Assembly: GCA_963773055.1 (NCBI GenBank)
Contig: CAVYZL010000006.1
Span: 372,001-436,000 of the forward strand
DNA length: 64,000 bases
Direction: 5' to 3'
DNA from: PALSA-612 sp963773055
GTDB lineage: Bacteria > Actinomycetota > Thermoleophilia > Gaiellales > Gaiellaceae
The notes beneath the pieces are model-generated. The model searched no databases, was not told the origin of the DNA, and was given only the letters and a program-made list of their open reading frames with translations. Positions 14,920-23,937 of the stretch are shown here, piece after piece (within the stretch, counting starts at the first letter, position 1; each line of letters starts with the position of its first letter). The translations under genes and the position numbers were made by a program.

Positions 14920-15641
14920 GGCGAAGAGAGTTCACTGCGATGGCGCTCGGTGCGGGTGTCGGTATTCCGCTCGCCGCGGTCGAGCTAAGCCGAGCACTCG
15001 CCACTCCGGGGACGTCCCGGTTACCGGATCGACCGCTCGCGATCCCGCGGGACGCCATCATTCGGACGGCAGTCGCCATCGGACCGGGCACGAACGTGAT
15101 CGACCTCGCCGGCCCTTGGGAGGTATTCCAGGACGCGGCGATGGCAGGAGCCGCTGCCCGGTTCGAGCTCTTCGCGGTTGCGCAGGAGATGAGAGCCGTC
15201 GAAGCGAGCGGCGGTCTGAGGCTGGAGCCGACGTACGCGTACGAGACAGCGCCACAGCCGCAGGTCGTCGTCGTTCCGGCACATCAATCGAGCGGCCGTA
15301 CGCTCGAATGGCTCCGTGATGTCGCCCAGCGGGCTGACCTCGTCATGTCCGTCTGCACCGGCGCCTACATCGTCGCGGAAGCAGGTCTGCTCGACGGGAT
15401 GTCGGCGACTACGCACCACGGCTCGTACGACGACTTCGAGGCGTCCTTTCCTGCGATTCGCGTCGTGCGCGGCCGCCGTTTCGTCGAGCACGAGCACGTG
15501 GCGACCGCCGGTGGGCTCACGGCCGGCATCGACCTCGCGCTTCGGGTCGTCGAGCGCTACCTCGGCCGCGATGCGAGGGACGTGACCGCGGCGTACATGG
15601 AGTACGAGCGTCGCCCGTACTCATCGAACGATCCAGCGTAG
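14916..15641 (+). CDS. DJ-1/PfpI-family protein with Tat signal
   Basis: A 241-residue protein starting at GTG within the preceding stop codon (GTGA). The N-terminus VRRREFTAMALGAGVG carries a twin-arginine-like motif followed by a hydrophobic stretch, so export of the folded protein is predicted. The rest is a DJ-1/PfpI (class I glutamine amidotransferase-like) domain: IDLAGPWEVFQDA near 62-74, the nucleophile elbow SVCTGAYIVAEAGLLDG with Cys147, and TTHHGSYDDF with the conserved His region. The closest look is to the N-terminal domain of AraC-type regulators, without the DNA-binding part. Activity unknown. Confidence 0.82.
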   Translation: MRRREFTAMALGAGVGIPLAAVELSRALATPGTSRLPDRPLAIPRDAIIRTAVAIGPGTNVIDLAGPWEVFQDAAMAGAAARFELFAVAQEMRAVEASGGLRLEPTYAYETAPQPQVVVVPAHQSSGRTLEWLRDVAQRADLVMSVCTGAYIVAEAGLLDGMSATTHHGSYDDFEASFPAIRVVRGRRFVEHEHVATAGGLTAGIDLALRVVERYLGRDARDVTAAYMEYERRPYSSNDPA

Positions 15642-15793
15642 GCGCGTTCCCCGAAAGGTCTGCTTTCCAGGGCCTTTTACGCAGGCGGCTCAGCTCTTAA
15701 CGCGGGCGCAATGAAGCCTTACCGTGGGTCAACAACAGATCGGCTGCCTTGACGTTTCAGCTCGTAACCACCCGACGCGAAAGGCAGGCAGCG

Positions 15794-16006
15794 ATGTCCA
15801 CGTCCGCCGAGCACGTTTCAATCGCCGAAGACGTCGAAGTCGAGGAGACTCGAGTGGCGCGCTGGCGCTTCGACCAGTTCCGTGCGCTCGGGTTCGAGCC
15901 GGAGGACGCGTTCATGCTGACGGTGTCGCGCGTCGACCTCCAGGCCGCGCGCACGCTCGTCGAAGAGGGCTGCTCACTTCCGCTCGCGCTTCGGATCCTG
16001 CTGTAG
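15794..16006 (+). CDS. Conserved small actinobacterial protein
   Basis: A 70-residue protein. The ATG at 15794 is preferred over an in-frame start 45 bases earlier because it begins the conserved MSTSAEHVSIAEDV part and is preceded by a purine-rich stretch. The core ARWRFDQFRALGFEPEDAFM followed by SRVDLQAARTLVEEGCSLPLALRIL resembles a short helical family found in many actinobacteria, with no known function. Its position 50 bp before typA may be incidental. The repeat-like GCTCGTAACCACCCGACGC about 20 bases upstream resembles the -35 area of promoter P1. Confidence 0.65.
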   Translation: MSTSAEHVSIAEDVEVEETRVARWRFDQFRALGFEPEDAFMLTVSRVDLQAARTLVEEGCSLPLALRILL

Positions 16007-16057
16007 ACGAGTCGGGGTCGTAGAGGTCGGCAGTCGCCGCCCGGGTACCCTCGGCAG

Positions 16058-17902
16058 GTGCCGCAGCGCTCCGACATCCGTAACGTCGCGATCGTCGCCC
16101 ACGTCGATCACGGCAAGACGACCCTCGTCGATGCGCTGCTCTGGCAGTCCGGGGCCTTCCGAGAGAACCAGGCCGTCGCCGAGCAGATCCTCGATACCGG
16201 GGAGCTCGAACGCGAGAAGGGGATCACGATCCTGGCCAAGAACACCGCCGTCCGCCACGGCGCCGTGAAGATCAACATCGTCGATACGCCTGGCCATGCC
16301 GACTTCGGCGGTGAGGTGGAGCGCGGGCTGACGATGGTCGACGGCGTCCTGCTCCTCGTCGACGCGAGCGAGGGCCCGCTGCCGCAGACGCGCTTCGTGC
16401 TCCGCAAGGCGCTCGAGGCGCGACTTCCCGTGATTCTCGTCGTCAACAAGGTCGACCGCCCGGATGCGCGAATCGCCGACGTCGTCGACGAGGTCTACGC
16501 GCTTTTTCTCGACCTCGACGCGGACGAGAGTCAGATCGAGTTTCCGATCGTCTACTGCAACGCAAAGGCGGGTCGTGCCTCGCTCGCGCCCGACCCGGAC
16601 GGGCTCGAGCCCGACCTCGCGCCGCTCCTCGAGCTGGTCCTCGAGCACATCCCGCCTCCCGTCTACGAGGAGGGTCATCCGCTGCAGGCGCTCGTCACCA
16701 ACCTCGACGCCTCGCCCTACGTCGGCCGGCTTGCGCTCTGTCGCGTGCAACAGGGAACGATTCGCCGCGGCCAGGAGCTTGCATGGTGCCGAACCGACGG
16801 GACGATCACGCGCGCGAAGGCGACCGAGCTGTTCGTCAGCGAGGCGCTCGACCGGGTCGAGGCCGAGGAGGCTGGGCCTGGCGACCTGATCGCCGTCGCT
16901 GGCATCCCCGAGGTGATGATCGGCGAGACCCTCGCGGACCCGCTCGATCCGCGGCCGCTGCCCGTGATCTCCGTCGACGAGCCGTCGCTCTCGATGACCG
17001 TCGGCATCAACACCGCTCCGCTCGCCGGCAGAGACGGCGACAAGCTGACCGCGCGCCAGGTCGAGAGCCGCCTCCAGGCCGAGCTCGTCGGAAACGTCTC
17101 GCTGCGCGTCCTCCCGACCGAGCGGCCCGAGGTGTGGGAGGTGCAGGGTCGCGGCGAGCTGCAGCTCGCAGTGCTGATCGAGCAGATGCGACGCGAGGGA
17201 TTCGAGCTGACGGTCGGCAAGCCGCAGGTCGTGACCCGCGTCGTCGACGGCGAGGTGCACGAGCCGATGGAGCGCGTCTCGGTCGATGTGCCGGAGGACT
17301 ACCTCGGCGTCGTCACGCAGCTGTTCGCCCTTCGCAAGGGACGGACTGAGGCGCTCGTCAACCATGGAACGGGCTGGGTGCGGATGGACGTCGTCGTTCC
17401 CGCCCGCGGCCTGATCGGGTTTCGCACCGAGTTCCTCACCGAGACGCGCGGGACCGGCATCCTCCATCACGTCTTCGAGCGCTTCGAGCCGTGGCACGGC
17501 GAGCTCCGGACGAGACCGACCGGCAGCCTCGTCGCCGACCGCGCGGGGAAGACGACTGCCTTCGCCCTCATCAACCTGCAGGAACGCGGCTCGCTCGTGG
17601 TCGGGCCGGGTGCCGACGTCTACGAGGGGATGATCGTCGGCGAGAACGCACGGGCCGACGACCTCGACGTCAATGCGACGAAGGAGAAGAAGCTGACCAA
17701 CATGCGCGCGGCGTCGTCCGACGACTTCGTCCGGCTGATCCCGGCCCGAGCTCTCTCGCTCGACCAGGCGCTCGAGCTGATCCGGGAGGACGAGTGCGTC
17801 GAGGTGACGCCGCAGAACGTACGCCTGCGCAAGGTCGAGCTGTCCGCACAGCGTCGGCAGACGGCTACGAGCCGTAAGGCGCGGGGATTGGCGGCCGTCT
17901 GA
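16058..17902 (+). CDS. typA: Ribosome-associated translational GTPase TypA/BipA
   Basis: A 614-residue translation factor GTPase of the BipA/TypA family, binding ribosomes and aiding 50S assembly and stress adaptation. G1 AHVDHGKTTL lies near 13-22, the switch I region GITILAKNTAV is typical of the family, G3 is DTPGHADFGGEVER and G4 is NKVDRPDAR. EF-G-like domains III and V follow, with the BipA-specific C-terminal domain (GLIGFRTEFLTETRGTGI, then NMRAASSDDFVRL). Full length for the family. It overlaps greA by one base. Confidence 0.97.
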   Translation: MPQRSDIRNVAIVAHVDHGKTTLVDALLWQSGAFRENQAVAEQILDTGELEREKGITILAKNTAVRHGAVKINIVDTPGHADFGGEVERGLTMVDGVLLLVDASEGPLPQTRFVLRKALEARLPVILVVNKVDRPDARIADVVDEVYALFLDLDADESQIEFPIVYCNAKAGRASLAPDPDGLEPDLAPLLELVLEHIPPPVYEEGHPLQALVTNLDASPYVGRLALCRVQQGTIRRGQELAWCRTDGTITRAKATELFVSEALDRVEAEEAGPGDLIAVAGIPEVMIGETLADPLDPRPLPVISVDEPSLSMTVGINTAPLAGRDGDKLTARQVESRLQAELVGNVSLRVLPTERPEVWEVQGRGELQLAVLIEQMRREGFELTVGKPQVVTRVVDGEVHEPMERVSVDVPEDYLGVVTQLFALRKGRTEALVNHGTGWVRMDVVVPARGLIGFRTEFLTETRGTGILHHVFERFEPWHGELRTRPTGSLVADRAGKTTAFALINLQERGSLVVGPGADVYEGMIVGENARADDLDVNATKEKKLTNMRAASSDDFVRLIPARALSLDQALELIREDECVEVTPQNVRLRKVELSAQRRQTATSRKARGLAAV

Positions 17903-18363
17903 TGGGGGAGAAGCTCACGCGCGAGCAGCACGCGCGCCTCGCCGCAGAGCTCGCGGAGCTCGAAGGCCCGAGGCGGCGGGAGATGGTCGAGGCGATCAGT
18001 GCCGCTCGCGCGCACGGCGATCTCTCGGAGAACTTCGAGTATCACGCCGCGAAGAACGAGCAGGGCCTGCTCGAGCGGCGGATCGTGATCCTCCGCGACC
18101 GGTTCGACCATGCAGAGATCGTCGAGGACGGCGCGGCGGACGTCGTTTCCGAGGGATCGCACGTGGTCGTTCTCAACGAGTCCGGCGCTCGGATCGACGT
18201 CGAGATATCCGCTCTCGGCGGCGTCGGTACCGTCTCCCCATCATCGCCGCTCGGCTCGGTCGTCCTCGGCAAGCGTGTCGGGGATGAGGTCGACGTCCGG
18301 GCGCCGAGTGGGACCTGGCGGGCTACGGTCGTCGAGATCCGCGCAGCAGCATCGGGCGCTTGA
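17902..18363 (+). CDS. greA: Transcription elongation factor GreA/GreB family
   Basis: A 153-residue protein with the Gre layout: an N-terminal antiparallel coiled coil (about 5-75, including the tip acidic pattern HGDLSENFEYHAAKNEQGLL) and a C-terminal FKBP-like domain (SPLGSVVLGKRVGDEVDVRAPSG). The tip Asp and Glu needed to stimulate RNA polymerase transcript cleavage are present. It shares one base with the typA stop and overlaps the next gene, forming a typA-greA-DCC operon. Confidence 0.95.
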   Translation: MGEKLTREQHARLAAELAELEGPRRREMVEAISAARAHGDLSENFEYHAAKNEQGLLERRIVILRDRFDHAEIVEDGAADVVSEGSHVVVLNESGARIDVEISALGGVGTVSPSSPLGSVVLGKRVGDEVDVRAPSGTWRATVVEIRAAASGA

Positions 18364-18767
18364 TCGCGAGTACTGGACGGCGCCCAGCGCGGCCGGTTCT
18401 CCTCTACGACACCGGATGCAGGCTCTGCCGGTTCGCTGCGCGGATCGTCGCGCGGCTCGACCACAGCGGAGATCTGGCGCTCCTTGGGCTGGACGACGCC
18501 TCGGCCGATCCGCTACTCGAGGACGTCTCCGAGGAAGAGCGCGGCAGATCGATCCGGCTCGTCCTTCCGGACGGGCGCATGATCTCGGCAGGGGCGGCTG
18601 CGCTGGGCGTCCTCGAGCGGCTGCCGGCGACGCGGATGCTCGCCCGGTCGTTCGCCCGGCTCCGCGCGCTGCCTGCGGCCGAGGCGACCTATGCCTTCGT
18701 CGCCCGGCACCGCGCCCACATCGGCCTGCTCGTGCCGGATGGCTCCGCTCCGCGGCGCTACCCCTGA
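18360..18767 (+). CDS. DCC-family (DUF393) thiol-disulfide oxidoreductase-like protein
   Basis: A 135-residue protein with the DUF393 signature near the N-terminus: VLLYDTGCRLCRF, where Asp17 precedes Cys20-x-x-Cys23. The family usually shows DxxCxxC, so all three positions are kept. The family is predicted to have a thioredoxin-like fold; substrates are unknown. The start is TTG overlapping the GreA stop (TTGA). It converges on the aldo/keto reductase gene with only 10 bp between stops. Confidence 0.8.
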   Translation: MIASTGRRPARPVLLYDTGCRLCRFAARIVARLDHSGDLALLGLDDASADPLLEDVSEEERGRSIRLVLPDGRMISAGAAALGVLERLPATRMLARSFARLRALPAAEATYAFVARHRAHIGLLVPDGSAPRRYP

Positions 18768-18777
18768 CCGTGTCGCG

Positions 18778-19824
18778 TTACGAGTTGCTCGATGCCGACC
18801 AGATGTTGATGCCGCTGTCCGTCGCGTAGCGGTCGATCTCGGCCAGCTCCTCGGCGGTGAAGTCGGCGCGATCGAGTGCGGCGATGTTCATCTCGAGCTG
18901 GTCGACGCTGCTTGCGCCGATCAGCGTCGAGGTCATGCGGGCGTCGCGCAGCGTCCAGGCGAGAGCCATCTGCGCCAGGGTCTGGCCTCGCGCCGCGGCG
19001 ATCTCGCGCAGCGCCCTCACCTTCTCCAGCGCCTCCTCGGTCAGCAGGTCGGGCGACAGCGAGGTCGGGCCGCTTGCCCTCGATCCCTGGGGGATCCCGT
19101 CCAGGTACCGGTCGGTGAGCATGCCCTGGCCGAGAGGCGAGAAGCCGATGCAGCCGATCCCCAGCTCGCCGATGACGTCGAGGAGACCCTGCTCGATCCA
19201 GCGGTTCAGCAGCGAATAGGACGGCTGGTGGATGAGGAGCGGCGTGCCCAGCTGACGCAGGATCGCGGCGGCCTCCCCCGTTCGCTCTGCCGAGTAGGAC
19301 GAGATCCCCGCGTACAGGGCCTTGCCCTGGCGCACCGCCGCGTCGAGCGCCCCCATCGTTTCCTCGAGCGGCGTCTCGGGGTCGAAGCGATGCGAGTAGA
19401 AGACGTCGACGTAGTCGAGGCCCATCCGCTCGAGGCTCTGGTCGAGGCTCGCGAGCAGGTACTTGCGGGAGCCCCACTCACCGTAGGGCCCAGGCCACAT
19501 GTCGTAGCCGGCCTTCGTCGAGATCACGAGCTCGTCGCGAAACGGCCTGAGGTCGGAGCGCATGAGCAGGCCGAAGCTCTCCTCGGCCGAGCCGTACGGC
19601 GGACCGTAGTTGTTCGCGAGGTCGAAGTGCGTGACCCCGAGGTCGAACGCCCGTCGCACGATCGCGCGGCTCGTGTCGAAGGGGCGATCGTGTCCGAAGT
19701 TCCACCAGAGCCCGAGCGAGATCGCCGGGAGCTTGAGGCCGCTCCGGCCGCAGCGCCTGTAGGACATGCGGTCGTAGCGCTCGGCATCCGGTACGTAGGT
19801 CATGGCGCCTCGCGTGGTCGACAT
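18778..19824 (-). CDS. Aldo/keto reductase, YghZ/Gpr-like
   Basis: A 348-residue NADPH-dependent (beta/alpha)8 oxidoreductase close to the L-glyceraldehyde-3-phosphate reductase (YghZ) group. The catalytic tetrad is visible: Asp and Tyr in THFDLANNYGPPYGSAE, Lys in VISTKAGYDMWPGPYG and His in VFYSHRFDPETPLEE. The STLIGASSVDQLEMNI motif binds the cofactor phosphate. A GAGGAG ribosome site precedes the ATG. It lies 36 bp downstream of the LuxR-type regulator on the same strand and may be its co-transcribed target. Confidence 0.92.
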   Translation of the reverse strand: MSTTRGAMTYVPDAERYDRMSYRRCGRSGLKLPAISLGLWWNFGHDRPFDTSRAIVRRAFDLGVTHFDLANNYGPPYGSAEESFGLLMRSDLRPFRDELVISTKAGYDMWPGPYGEWGSRKYLLASLDQSLERMGLDYVDVFYSHRFDPETPLEETMGALDAAVRQGKALYAGISSYSAERTGEAAAILRQLGTPLLIHQPSYSLLNRWIEQGLLDVIGELGIGCIGFSPLGQGMLTDRYLDGIPQGSRASGPTSLSPDLLTEEALEKVRALREIAAARGQTLAQMALAWTLRDARMTSTLIGASSVDQLEMNIAALDRADFTAEELAEIDRYATDSGINIWSASSNS

Positions 19825-19860
19825 TGCCTCTTCTCCTCGACTGCGGTCGAAGCAGGGACG

Positions 19861-22749
19861 TTACAGCGAGGTTTCCGTTCTGGAGGACCCGAGCCCAGCG
19901 TGCTGCGGGGCGAGTCGGTGGGCGACCGCCGCCGCCTCGCGCCGGTTCGGCGCGCCGAGCTTTCGCAGGATGTGCGAGACGTGGACGCTCGCCGTCTTGA
20001 CGCTGATGACGAGGGTCGTGGCGATCTCACGGTTCGTATAGCCACGGGCGAGGAGGCTCAGAACCTCTGCTTCGCGCGGCGTCAGACCGAGAGTCTCCTC
20101 CAGATCCTGCTCGTGCTCGGGCGACCTTTCCTCCGGTGCTCTGAGGTCGAGTCGCGCGCGTGCGGCCAGCGACTCCAGCTCCCACAGGAGCGGCCGTGCT
20201 CCGATCCGGGCGGCCACGGCGTGCGCTGCCCTGAGCGGCACGCCCGCCTCGAGGCGGGACGCTCCACCGGCGGCGAGGGCCTCCGCCTCTCGCCAGCGGC
20301 AGTAGGCGGCGAGCGGCGGGCGTTCGAGACGCTCCCAGCTCGCTGCGATCTCCGACCACGACTCAGCTCTTGCAGGGCCAACCGCGCGTTCGTGCTCGGC
20401 CTCTGCCATGGCCAGCCACGCGCCGGCGTTCGGCGTTACGCTCGAGGCCTTCGCGGCGGCACGCCGAGCGAGGGCGATCAGCTTCCCCGCGCGACCTCGC
20501 CAGTTGCGGACAGCCTCGGAATCGCGGCGCGCGGAAGCAAGCGCTGCCAGCTCCGCCTGGGCACGCAGACCCTTGGCACAGAGCCAGACGCGTAGCTGGC
20601 CCGCCTGGCGCGAGCGCGCCCGGGCCAGGCCGTTGCGGACTGCCTGCTCGGCATCTGTCCACCTACGCTCCCACAGGGCGAGCTCCGCGACGTAGGCGTC
20701 GTAGGTCCCCTGCCCTCCGTCCTCTCGCAGCGTGGTGCGTGCGGCCGCGAGGTGTCGCCGCGCATCGTCGAAATCGCCGCGACCGAGGTCGAGGTCCGCG
20801 CGGATGATGAACAGCATGTACGGAAAATTGGCCGTGATCGAACGAAGCGCGGCGCCGCTCACACTGTCGGCTTTATTCCAGTCGCCGATCGCGAGCAGCG
20901 CCTCGATTTGATTCGCGACGAGCACGGTGCGGTCGATCCCGTAGCGCCCAACCTCGTCGACCGCCGCGTCCGCCAGCCCGGCCGACTCGGCCGGCCGGCC
21001 CAGCATCGTCAGCACGTCGGTAAGCGAGGTGTACGCTCGCCGCAGCGCCCGGGGATCGCCGTTCTCCCGCGCAGCTTCCAGCGCCTGCCAGAGGACGGCA
21101 AGGCCCTTGTCGCCGTGCCCGAGGTAGGCGAGGTCTCGACCGAGCTCGGTGAGCGCCAGCAGCTCCGCTTCTTGCGCGCCGACTTCGCGCGCCAGCTCCA
21201 GTGCCTGGCGGCTGACCGGGAGCGACTCGTCGAAGCGCCAGGCCAGCATCAACCCCTGCGCGAGGGCCGCGAGCGCCTCCGCGCGTGCAACAGAAGGGGG
21301 TTGCGCCGGTACAAGCTCGACCGCGCGCTCGCAGGCGGCGAGAGCCGCGTCGGTCAGGCCGCTCTCGTGCAGATAGCCGGCGAGGCTCTCGTGTAGGTGC
21401 GCGGCACGCAGCGAATCCCGGTCGCCGACGAGCTCGATCGCCTGCCGTGCGAGCTCGACAGCATGCGGGGCGGCGCCCGTCTGGCTGGCCAGGGCTGCCG
21501 CCCATGAGGAGAGTGATGCAAGGTCGCGTCCGGTGAGCTCCCGAGCGTCCGGCGCTGCAGGCCACAACGCAAGCGCCCGCTCGAGATGCGCCAGAGCCTC
21601 CGCGAGCCCGAAGACGGCCTCCGCCTGCCGCGCCGCTTCGAGCGAGGCGACGAGAGCCTCTTTCGTACGACCCGCAGCGGCCCAGTGCGGTGCGAGCTCG
21701 GCGGGAGCAGCCGCCGTGTCGCGCGAGAGCTCGTCGGCAAGCAGCGCGTGCAGCTCCTCGCGCTCACCGGGCAGGATCGTCGCGTAGATCGCCTCCGCCA
21801 GGAGCGCGTGGCGGAAGCGGAAGCTGCCGGACGACTGATCGGCAACGAGGACTCCGTTCTCGACCGCTTGCCGCAGCGACCTGCGCACCTCGCGCTCCGG
21901 AAGGTCCGCCACTTGACGGAGCAGCGGGTACGCCACGTCGCGTCCGGCGGCGGCCGCCACGCGCAACACGCTCTGTGTCGAAGGGTCCAGCCTGATCACG
22001 CGCTGCAGCAGCAGCTCGCGCACGACCCGGGGAAGCTCGCCGCCCTGGTCGCGGGAGGCGGCAAGGAGCTCCTCGGCGAAGAAGGGGTTGCCGTCGGAGC
22101 GAAGGACGATCGCGTCCCTCAGCGCTGCCGACAGGGCCGAGTCGGCGCGGGCGACGACCAGCGTCTTCAGCTCGGCGTCGTCCAAAGGCCCGAGCTCGAG
22201 CACGGCACCCGAGCCCGAGTGGCGAACGCCGTCGCTCAGTCGGAGCATGCGCTCGGCCGACGAGGGCTCGTCATCACGGTACGTCCCGAGCAGCAGGACC
22301 CGCCGGTCGTCGAGGTTGTGCGCGAGGAAGACGACAAGGTCGAGGGTGGAGGTATCGGCCCAGTGCAGATCCTCGAGCACGAGCAGCACGGGTACGGCGG
22401 CTGCTCGCTCGGAGAGGAGGGCGAGCGTCTCCTCGAACACCTGCAGTTGCGACCGCGCCTTCGGACCATCGACCCGGCGAGGATCTCTCAGGGGACGGAG
22501 GGCCTCGGCGAACGGCTGATACGGAAGCTCCGTGCCGACGAGGTCGATCGACCGTCCGAGGAGGACGTCGAAGCCCGCGTCGCGGGCAATTCTCGAGAGC
22601 TCGGCGGCGAGCCGTGTCTTGCCGATGCCCGCTTCGCCGGCGGCTAGGACGGCCGCACCGCTCCCGGCTCGAGCGGCGTCGAGCAGGAGCTCGAGCTTCT
22701 CGACCTCGGCTACGCGCCCGATGAACACCTCGCTCGCGCGAGCATCCAT
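19861..22749 (-). CDS. Large ATP-binding LuxR-family transcriptional regulator
   Basis: A 962-residue regulator of the LAL/MalT-like type. It has an N-terminal AAA/STAND ATPase with Walker A GEAGIGKT (38-45) and Walker B VLLVLEDLHWAD near 120, a winged-helix region, then a long TPR-like helical part (about 350-880). The C-terminal LuxR helix-turn-helix contains LGLTPREAEVLSLLARGYTN and VISVKTASVHVSHILRKLGA. Such proteins bind a small effector in the ATPase/TPR part and activate nearby promoters. It is transcribed divergently from an alpha/beta hydrolase gene and upstream of the aldo/keto reductase, both possible targets. Confidence 0.92.
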   Translation of the reverse strand: MDARASEVFIGRVAEVEKLELLLDAARAGSGAAVLAAGEAGIGKTRLAAELSRIARDAGFDVLLGRSIDLVGTELPYQPFAEALRPLRDPRRVDGPKARSQLQVFEETLALLSERAAAVPVLLVLEDLHWADTSTLDLVVFLAHNLDDRRVLLLGTYRDDEPSSAERMLRLSDGVRHSGSGAVLELGPLDDAELKTLVVARADSALSAALRDAIVLRSDGNPFFAEELLAASRDQGGELPRVVRELLLQRVIRLDPSTQSVLRVAAAAGRDVAYPLLRQVADLPEREVRRSLRQAVENGVLVADQSSGSFRFRHALLAEAIYATILPGEREELHALLADELSRDTAAAPAELAPHWAAAGRTKEALVASLEAARQAEAVFGLAEALAHLERALALWPAAPDARELTGRDLASLSSWAAALASQTGAAPHAVELARQAIELVGDRDSLRAAHLHESLAGYLHESGLTDAALAACERAVELVPAQPPSVARAEALAALAQGLMLAWRFDESLPVSRQALELAREVGAQEAELLALTELGRDLAYLGHGDKGLAVLWQALEAARENGDPRALRRAYTSLTDVLTMLGRPAESAGLADAAVDEVGRYGIDRTVLVANQIEALLAIGDWNKADSVSGAALRSITANFPYMLFIIRADLDLGRGDFDDARRHLAAARTTLREDGGQGTYDAYVAELALWERRWTDAEQAVRNGLARARSRQAGQLRVWLCAKGLRAQAELAALASARRDSEAVRNWRGRAGKLIALARRAAAKASSVTPNAGAWLAMAEAEHERAVGPARAESWSEIAASWERLERPPLAAYCRWREAEALAAGGASRLEAGVPLRAAHAVAARIGARPLLWELESLAARARLDLRAPEERSPEHEQDLEETLGLTPREAEVLSLLARGYTNREIATTLVISVKTASVHVSHILRKLGAPNRREAAAVAHRLAPQHAGLGSSRTETSL

Positions 22750-22905
22750 GCCAGCCAGTATTGCGCGCGGACGCCGGCTCGCGGGTCAGCGCATAAGCGC
22801 CCGCGGACAAGATAGGTAGGCCGGCGCGAAAAGATGAGTCTCCTCGCCCGATGCGCTCCCAGCGCTTCGTGGCCACGATCGGCGGCGACCGAAAGGAGGC
22901 ATGCG

Positions 22906-23790
22906 ATGACAAACGTCGCGCAACCCATGCCCGTCGACGAGAAGCAGCGGACGGGGAGGATGAAGGCTCACACGGTGAAGGGCGGCGGCGGCTTGCAGCT
23001 GCACGTCCGCGAATGGGGGAGGGCGGACGGGCCGCCGATCCTGTTCATTCACGGCTGGTCGCAGAACCACCTCTGCTGGGCAAAGCAGTACGAGAGCGAG
23101 CTGGCCGACGAGTTTCGGCTCGTGGCCTACGATCTGCGCGGCCACGGGATGTCGGAGGCTCCGCTCGAGCCGGAGCACTACGCGGACGGAGACCTCTGGG
23201 CCGACGACGTGGCGGCCATCATCGATGAGCTGACCCTCGAGCGGCCGGTGCTCGTGGGGTGGTCCTACGGCGTCTTCGTCATCTGCGACTACATCCGCGC
23301 GAAGGGCGAGGATCGAATTGCCGCTGTCAACTTCGTCGAAGGCGCGGTCAGGCTGGGCGAGACGGCGTTCGGGACGCTCATCGGCCCCGGCTTTCTCGAT
23401 CACTTCGCCGGCGCCACCGCCGACGACCTACCGACGAACATCGGCGCCATGCGCAGCTTCCTGAGGGTCTGCGCATCGAGGCCGATGCCGGCAGAGGACT
23501 TCGAGACGGCGCTGTGCTGGAACATCGTGGTGCCGGCCGAGATTCGCGCCAATCTCGGGGCGCGTCAGCTCGACTGTGACGACGTGCTGCACACTCTCGA
23601 CGTGCCGGTGCTCATCACGCAGGGCCGGGCGGACACGGTCGTGCTACCGGCGATGGCCGAGCACATCCTCGCCACCTGTCCTGTCGCCGAGGCATCGTGG
23701 TACGAAGGCACCGGTCACCTCCTTCACTACGAAGAGCCCGAGCGCTTCAACCGCGAGCTGGCCGAGCTGACGAGACGCGCACGGTCCTGA
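22906..23790 (+). CDS. Alpha/beta-fold hydrolase
   Basis: A 294-residue hydrolase. The ATG chosen has an AGGAGG ribosome site seven bases upstream. Motifs: oxyanion region FIHGWSQNHLCW (48-59), YDLRGHGMSEAP near 75-86, nucleophile elbow GWSYG with Ser120, late Asp in ITQGRADTVV and catalytic His in GTGHLLHYEEPERFN. This is the haloperoxidase/esterase-like subfamily; the substrate cannot be named. A hairpin terminator follows the stop. Divergent from the LuxR-family regulator, with a 156-bp shared intergenic region. Confidence 0.9.
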   Translation: MTNVAQPMPVDEKQRTGRMKAHTVKGGGGLQLHVREWGRADGPPILFIHGWSQNHLCWAKQYESELADEFRLVAYDLRGHGMSEAPLEPEHYADGDLWADDVAAIIDELTLERPVLVGWSYGVFVICDYIRAKGEDRIAAVNFVEGAVRLGETAFGTLIGPGFLDHFAGATADDLPTNIGAMRSFLRVCASRPMPAEDFETALCWNIVVPAEIRANLGARQLDCDDVLHTLDVPVLITQGRADTVVLPAMAEHILATCPVAEASWYEGTGHLLHYEEPERFNRELAELTRRARS

Positions 23791-23822
23791 CACACGGAGC
23801 CGGCGGAGCTCCGGCCCCCGTT

Positions 23823-23850
23823 GGAAAGGCTCCGGAAACGGAGTCTTTCC
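23823..23850 (+). terminator. Hairpin terminator after the hydrolase gene
   Basis: GGAAAGGCTCC and GGAGTCTTTCC form an 11-bp stem (one G-T pair) with loop GGAAAC, the same loop as in the terminator behind initiator tRNA. Confidence 0.7.
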
Positions 23851-23937
23851 TGCGTTTCGCAAAGGAGCCTCGCATGTCGGGCGGGACTGTCGGCCGATGC
23901 GAGTAAGGTGGCGGGCCTCACATGCGATCCCGTCCGC

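Noticed and set aside
18691..20595. 634-residue plus-strand frame over the aldo/keto reductase and LuxR-type genes
   Set aside because: Composition is arginine-rich and without motifs; both genes on the other strand are clearly conserved.
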